A stretch of 64,000 nucleotides of DNA from Knoxdaviesia capensis. Taxonomy: Eukaryota > Ascomycota > Sordariomycetes > Microascales > Gondwanamycetaceae. Under the pieces are notes generated by a model. The model worked only from the letters and a program-made list of their open reading frames with translations, was not told where the DNA came from and searched no databases. The stretch covers positions 2,689,044 to 2,753,043 of the forward strand of contig LNGK01000008.1 in assembly GCA_001510575.1 (NCBI GenBank), given 5' to 3'. Of the stretch, positions 59,242 through 64,000 are shown piece by piece (the stretch's first letter is position 1; every line of letters starts with the position of its first letter). Both the position numbers and the translations under genes were made by a program.

Positions 59242-61677
59242 ATGTCCGGTCGAAAGTGAGTCGAACAGGCCTTTCCCAAGCTCTTGATGGCTTCAGTTGC
59301 ATCCAATACTGACTTTTTCGGCTTTCGGGCTCTTCTAGCATTACTGGCCCGTGAGTCATCTTCTTTCGCCGTCAATCTTGGGCATTTCCATATGCCGGCG
59401 GCCGACCGTGGAACTGTCCCTCAGTTCTGCATCCCTCTCACAGTCCCCTTCCCCTTCTTCTCCCACCGTCTCTCTTCTCTTTTCTTCCCGCTCACACATA
59501 CATCTGTCAATAGTCCATCTAGTGATGACAGGTGAAGTGCTTCCCTCCCAAACACCGCGTTTGCCCCAAATCCCTCCACAAACGGCCTTCAAGCGAGCAT
59601 GGCTGGCCCGGCAGATATGCACGGTTCCCCCGTTTGCCGGCAATGACCCACGGAGTACATATATATTGCTGGCAACCCGTGCATATCAGCCATTTCCACT
59701 TCCATTTCCAGCCAATTTTCCATGCCCGCTTCCCGTTTGAAGCCACTTGAAACACATGCAGTTGGTCGCTGCAACGGGCCGTTGGCGTCTTAATTCCCCC
59801 AACAAATCTGGCGCTGTGTGCGACATCTCCCAAAAATGGACGACGGTGCTAACCATACTAACGATTCTCGCAGTCAATCGGCCCTGACGTCTTTCCTAGC
59901 GGTTTGTCTCATGCTCTCTCTCGGTTATGATCTCTTCTGGCCCGTATCCTAACCCTATCCTTCTCCCATCCAACAGGCCAATAGAATTAGCGCTAGTCAG
60001 ATTCTCCAGACCTCCGATGTGCGGCGCCGGGAGGTCCAGGCCCAGCAGGAAGAAATCCTGCAACAGACCGCTACTCGCCGTCGTGCTTCGACCCGTGTCG
60101 CGAGCCGCCAGAGCCAGAAGAAGAAGAAGAAGCCGAATCCAGAGGACGAAGATGACGATGACAATGGCTTGAACAACGATAACGACGCTTCCGCCAGCCC
60201 CCGGCCCACCGGCCCCCGGCCCGGCCAGATAGACCATTGTGATGAGTGCCACCAGCGATTCACCGTCACTGTCTTCTCTAAGACCGGACCCAATGGCGGT
60301 CTTCTCTGTGCTCCGTGCGGCCGTAAGGTGGCCGATGACGACAATGGCTCCGCCAAGAAGCGCAAGGGTCGGCCCCGCCTGTCCGGTCAGCGGGTGGGCC
60401 AGCCCGGCCGCCGCGTCAAGATCCAGAGCAGCATCATTGACGGCATCCGGCCTGGCGTCAAGACTCTGGCCGTGCTGTGCATTGAGAAGCTCGCGCACAA
60501 TGTCGACCTGGCAGATAATTTCGGCGATATGGCGCCGCATCTGGTCGATAAAGCTGCGCGGCTGTTCTCCAAGCGCCGCCTCGTGGACTCGACCACCCTC
60601 CGCTTGTTCTACAACGCCGAAACAACTGATCTGAACATCTACGACGGCGGCCGCCTCACTGAGACCGACCTGGTGGTGCTCTTCGAGACCGCCCGCAAGC
60701 TGCGCCACCTGAAGCTGCGCAACGGTATCCAGCTGAAGAACAACGTGCTTAACCTGGTTATGAGCCTCGGCACGCCGCTCCAGTCGGTCAACCTGCACGG
60801 TGTCAACCTGCTGACCGACGAGGTGTGGATCAATTTCTTCACTGCGCGCGGCCCGGCGCTGACGCAGTTCAAGGCCCACTTCATCGACAAGGCACTGGGC
60901 GACAACACTGTTATGCGCATGGTTGCGCTATGCCCGAACCTCCGCCGCGTGGGCCTCCTCCACAACCACACGCTCTCCCCCAAGGGAGTCGCCGCGCTCG
61001 CCGGCCTCATGCACGTCGAGCACCTCAGCTTCGATCTGCGCAACGACATCCCCAGCGCGACCTACGCCACGCTGCTGTCGGCGGTCGGCCGCCAGCTGCA
61101 CACCTTCTCGGTGCGCAACGAGCCGGCCTCGGACGACACGCTGCTGGCGGCGCTGCACAAGCACTGCCGCAACCTCTCCAAGCTGCGCCTGAACGACTGT
61201 CTGAACTTCACCGACGCCGCGTTCGAGGCGCTGTTCAAGGACTGGCTCAACCCGCCGCTGCGCTTCCTCGACCTGGCCAAGTGCCGCCACCTGGATGCGG
61301 ATGAACCGAACAACATCACCAGCGGCATCGGGCTTGGCGCGCGCGGCTTCAAGGCGCTGATGGAGCACTCGGGCCGCCTGATCGAGCACCTGAGCATCGA
61401 CTCGTGCCGCTACGTGACCAAGGAGGCCTTCGAGGAGGTCTTTGCGCCCGGTGCCGTGTTCGCGGAGCTGCAGTACCTCGAGATTGCCTTCTGCGAGGAG
61501 GTTACCGACTCCATCATTGCCCTCATCTTCAAGGCGTGCCCCAAGCTGCGCAAGCTCGTTGTCTTTGGCTGCATGCGGCTCACGGCTACCATTCGTGTGC
61601 CGCGCGGAAAACTGCTGATCGGAGTCCCGTATGTTCAGGGCACGGTCATGGAGGGATATGATTCGGGTCCGGAGTAG
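59242..61677 (+). CDS. rad7: Rad7-type LRR protein, partner of Rad16 in nucleotide excision repair
   Basis: Exons 59242-59255, 59874-59901 and 59977-61677 join in frame for 580 residues. The start reads MSGR-N-QSALTSFLA-ANRISASQI, matching the SALT-FL segment near the Rad7 N-terminus. A basic/acidic linker follows, then a CX2C...CX2C zinc-binding-like module (HCDECHQRF...LLCAPCGRK, about residues 90-120). Leucine-rich repeats fill the rest (LTETDLVVLFETARKLRHLK; LRRVGLLHNHTLSPKGVAAL; LSKLRLNDCLNFTDAAFEAL). Rad7 tethers Rad16 and contacts a cullin-Elongin ligase in yeast; that role is by family. The first coding exon is only 14 nt and the first intron 618 bp, so a further small exon in between cannot be excluded. 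Its neighbour on the opposite strand is rad16. Confidence 0.93.
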
Positions 61678-63167
61678 TCTGCTTCGCCGATGCAGCATGC
61701 ATTTTAGTGCTAGTCTTCATCTACCTTTCTTCTCCTCTCCTTGCCTTCCTTGTGTCCCTTTGGTTTTCGCCATGCTTCTTTTTCTATGGTTTCGGTCACG
61801 GAGTTCCCGGTTTTGTCTCAGGGGTTCCTTTTCTTGTCCAGGCTGGGCTTAAGGGGATACAGGGCAACTAGATAACTTTTCATGAAGACTTTGATGATTC
61901 CTTTCTGTCCAATCTGTTCGCTCTGTTCAAGTTGTAGCGATTTGTACCACATGTCAGTGCTATCACAACAATTTTCCATAATCCTCAAGGAATGATACCA
62001 GTGGACCTTAAAGCTCAAGCGCACATTCTCGTTCGTACAGGTATCCGGCCGCACAAACAGACACAAACGCATGTAACCGGAAGGAAAGCAAACACTGCCC
62101 ACCGGGAAGTCCTCAACCTGATTGATCACGTCTCCAACCAACCACAAAAAAAAAAAAAAGGGTTCAACAGCAACGCCGCGATACAGCCAGGCCAGGCTCC
62201 ATGCACAGAAGCACGGCACCATCCAGGGCCTTCATGAATATTTTGCACGATCCATCATAATACACAGCTGCTAAGCCCGCGTGAAGAGACCCCAAAGCAC
62301 ATTTCGGAGGTACGCACAAGATAAGAAAAAGAAACCCCCCCCTGCACACACGCAACGCAATGTCTCTGTTCCCCCTAAAACATGCCATGGAGCAGGACGG
62401 CCACAAGATACCCAAAAGCCAAACAAGCCAAAAGTCGATGGGGATTAGAAGACTTTCATATCCCCAGTTGCGCCATGATGCAAAGAGCAAGAAGAAACGG
62501 ATGCAAAAAGCTCCCGGGTGAAGAATCCCGCATGAAAAAAAAGAAAGGAACAGGTTGAAGAGAAGAAGAAGAGAAAAGTCATACATAAAATATTGTGCAG
62601 TAGAATCGAAAGACAGAAGACACAACTGATATCTCCATGTTAAAGGTAACCCGACAGAAATAAAGCAAGCAAAGAGTCCCCGCCACCAATAAGAGTAGAA
62701 CCATAGCAATTGCCCAAGAAAAGTATGCAACAACCCGCAACCACATTGAAAACAAAATATGGAAAAGGAAGCTCCTTTTCCTCGCACGCACCCCAATACC
62801 AAAATCCAAAAAGGTTCCCAAAAAGAGGCCGCAGAGAAGAAAAAGCACGGGAAAAAGGGGGTAAAGAGAAGAGAAAAAAAAAGCCTGAAGATTTCTTCAA
62901 ACTCGTTGAAAAGAGGTCATGGAAAGAGTAGCAAGCCAGAAAGACAAGAAAAAAAACAGTAGCACATTGCTAGTATACATGGAGCTTGGGATTCCTTTTG
63001 AAAGCAGGATAAAACTATGTTAGGCCAGAAAATGCAGAATACAGGATAACGGAAACATCGGCTTCGGGGTGTTCGTATTGAGGAGGGAACACCTTGGGCT
63101 TTTTTAATTTTGTCTAATCTCTTCTGGTTCTCTCATATTTCTTTCACTGCTCTCTGGCATCTGCCAC
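61678..63167. other. 3' intergenic region between rad7 and the eIF4E-family gene
   Basis: Convergent region. T/C-rich just after the rad7 stop (probable 3' UTR) and A-rich on the plus strand from 62150 to 62960, fitting the 3' UTR of the minus-strand gene. Long frames here are Phe/Leu-rich by composition and are not supported. Confidence 0.6.
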
Positions 63168-64000
63168 TCACGAGGACTTCTGCTCATCGTTGGTCTTGGC
63201 AGAACCCTTGTTGTGGTGATGGTGGATGTGATGGTTGTTTTGGTTGTGGCCGTGGCCATGGTTGTGAGCGTGAGCGTGACTGTGGTTGTGGTTGTGGTTG
63301 TGATTATGATTAGTGGTGTTGTTATTGTGGTGAGCACCGCCGGTAGCCTGTTTCTCCCGGCGCGACTCCTCAATAGCGGTTCGCTGCTGGATGCTCGAAT
63401 CGTGAGTCTTGAACTCGACCCGGGTGTTCTGCGGGAAGTTCAGGACGTGCTTCATTATCTCACTAGAAATAGAGGAACATCGAGTTTTTATGTTAGCATG
63501 TGTGACCTCGTAGGTTTGAGGCTTCTGAGGATGTCGTAGTTGAGTTTTATAGCGACTTACCGAATCTTCAGAACACGTCCGCCATCGCTCCGTGTCCAGA
63601 TGCTCATAATGTCCTCGCCATTCCGGACGCTGACAACAGCACCACACACCTCATCAGCAGCCTCGGCAAACTGGTCCCCAATCAGGGCAAATAGGAGATC
63701 CTCCCAGTACCGGTCGGCCACGCCCTTCTTCAGACGCACCACCCACTTGCCACCCTTCTTGTTCTCGTCGTCCTCCCAGATGGGCCGGATTCCCGACTTG
63801 AAAAAGTGGTACTCCGACACCATGGGCAGCGACGAAACGCGCTTAAGGTGGCAGTAGATGTTGAAGAACTCCTCAACCGTCTCACAGTGCGCCATGGCAT
63901 GAAGAGTCTTTTCGTACTCAACAAAGCCCTGCGACTTGGAGGTGGGAGGGCGGAACCAGAACACCCACTTGTTCTTCAACAGGTGGGCCGACGGCATCGA
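63168..64000 (-). CDS. Class II eIF4E (4EHP/nCBP-like) cap-binding protein, 5' end outside the window
   Basis: Binds the mRNA 5' cap; class II members usually repress or tune translation. Visible exons are 64000-63561 and 63462-63168, split by a 98-bp intron in phase 2. The sequence runs LLKNKWVFWFRPPTSKS, TVEEFFNIYCHLKR, FFKSGIRPIWEDDENKKGGK, WVVRLKKG, RYWEDLLFALIGDQF: IRP-WED and the GGKW block are eIF4E hallmarks. FFNIY replaces the cap-stacking-region Trp pattern FWxxY of class I. A Met at 63997 is preceded by an in-frame Ser codon at the window edge, so the true N-terminus probably lies beyond. After the fold the protein ends in a His/Asn-rich tail of about 40 residues with roughly 19 His, then KGSAKTNDEQKSS. 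Confidence 0.9.

Noticed and set aside
62164..62802. Minus-strand frame with Phe/Leu-rich membrane-like stretches
   Set aside because: It arises from A-rich plus-strand 3' UTR sequence; no family resemblance.

Overview
This window is nuclear DNA of a filamentous ascomycete, most likely a eurotialean mould (Aspergillus/Penicillium/Talaromyces/Monascus type). The evidence is GC-rich coding exons, introns with GTAAGT-like donors and CTAAC-like branch sites, pyrimidine-rich leaders, Pezizomycotina-specific protein families (a FarA/CTF1-type zinc-cluster regulator, a class II eIF4E) and a retrotransposon block carrying the C-to-T/G-to-A signature of repeat-induced point mutation (RIP). The genus is an inference from gene content.

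Layout. 1-6.1 kb: a malic enzyme gene with two unusually long introns; the first (about 1.7 kb) appears to hold a second promoter and an in-frame alternative start. 7.8-11.0 kb (minus): a large GAS2-domain, polyQ-containing cytoskeletal protein. 13.86-29.32 kb: a complete Ty1/Copia element (197-bp LTRs, perfect 5-bp target duplication GGGTG) in plus orientation, whose reverse transcriptase is split by a 9.8-kb minus-strand Ty3/Gypsy element (283-bp LTRs). Both are saturated with RIP: CpA/TpG is almost gone from 15 kb while CpG remains, and CAG codons have become TAG. 31.3-35.0 kb (minus): a four-exon FarA/CTF1-type Zn2Cys6 regulator. 35.0-44.8 kb: a 9.8-kb stretch without a convincing gene. 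44.8-50.8 kb (minus): a 1958-residue acidic protein ending in a POT1/Cdc13-type telomere-binding OB fold. 51.9-53.3 kb: a flavin-containing monooxygenase. 54.1-58.0 kb (minus) and 59.2-61.7 kb (plus): Rad16 and Rad7, the two partners of the global-genome nucleotide-excision-repair complex, transcribed divergently from one 1.3-kb region. 63.2-64.0 kb (minus): class II eIF4E with a His/Asn-rich tail, running off the window.

How they fit together. The right third is a genome-maintenance neighbourhood: a telomere-type OB protein, then the Rad16 ATPase/RING protein and its LRR partner Rad7 as a head-to-head pair. The left part holds central carbon metabolism (malic enzyme) and, beyond the transposons, a regulator of fatty-acid use. 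Malic enzyme and FarA could be linked through lipid metabolism, but nothing in the sequence proves co-regulation.

Exon boundaries were assigned by eye from reading frame, splice consensus and family conservation. No search or alignment was run.
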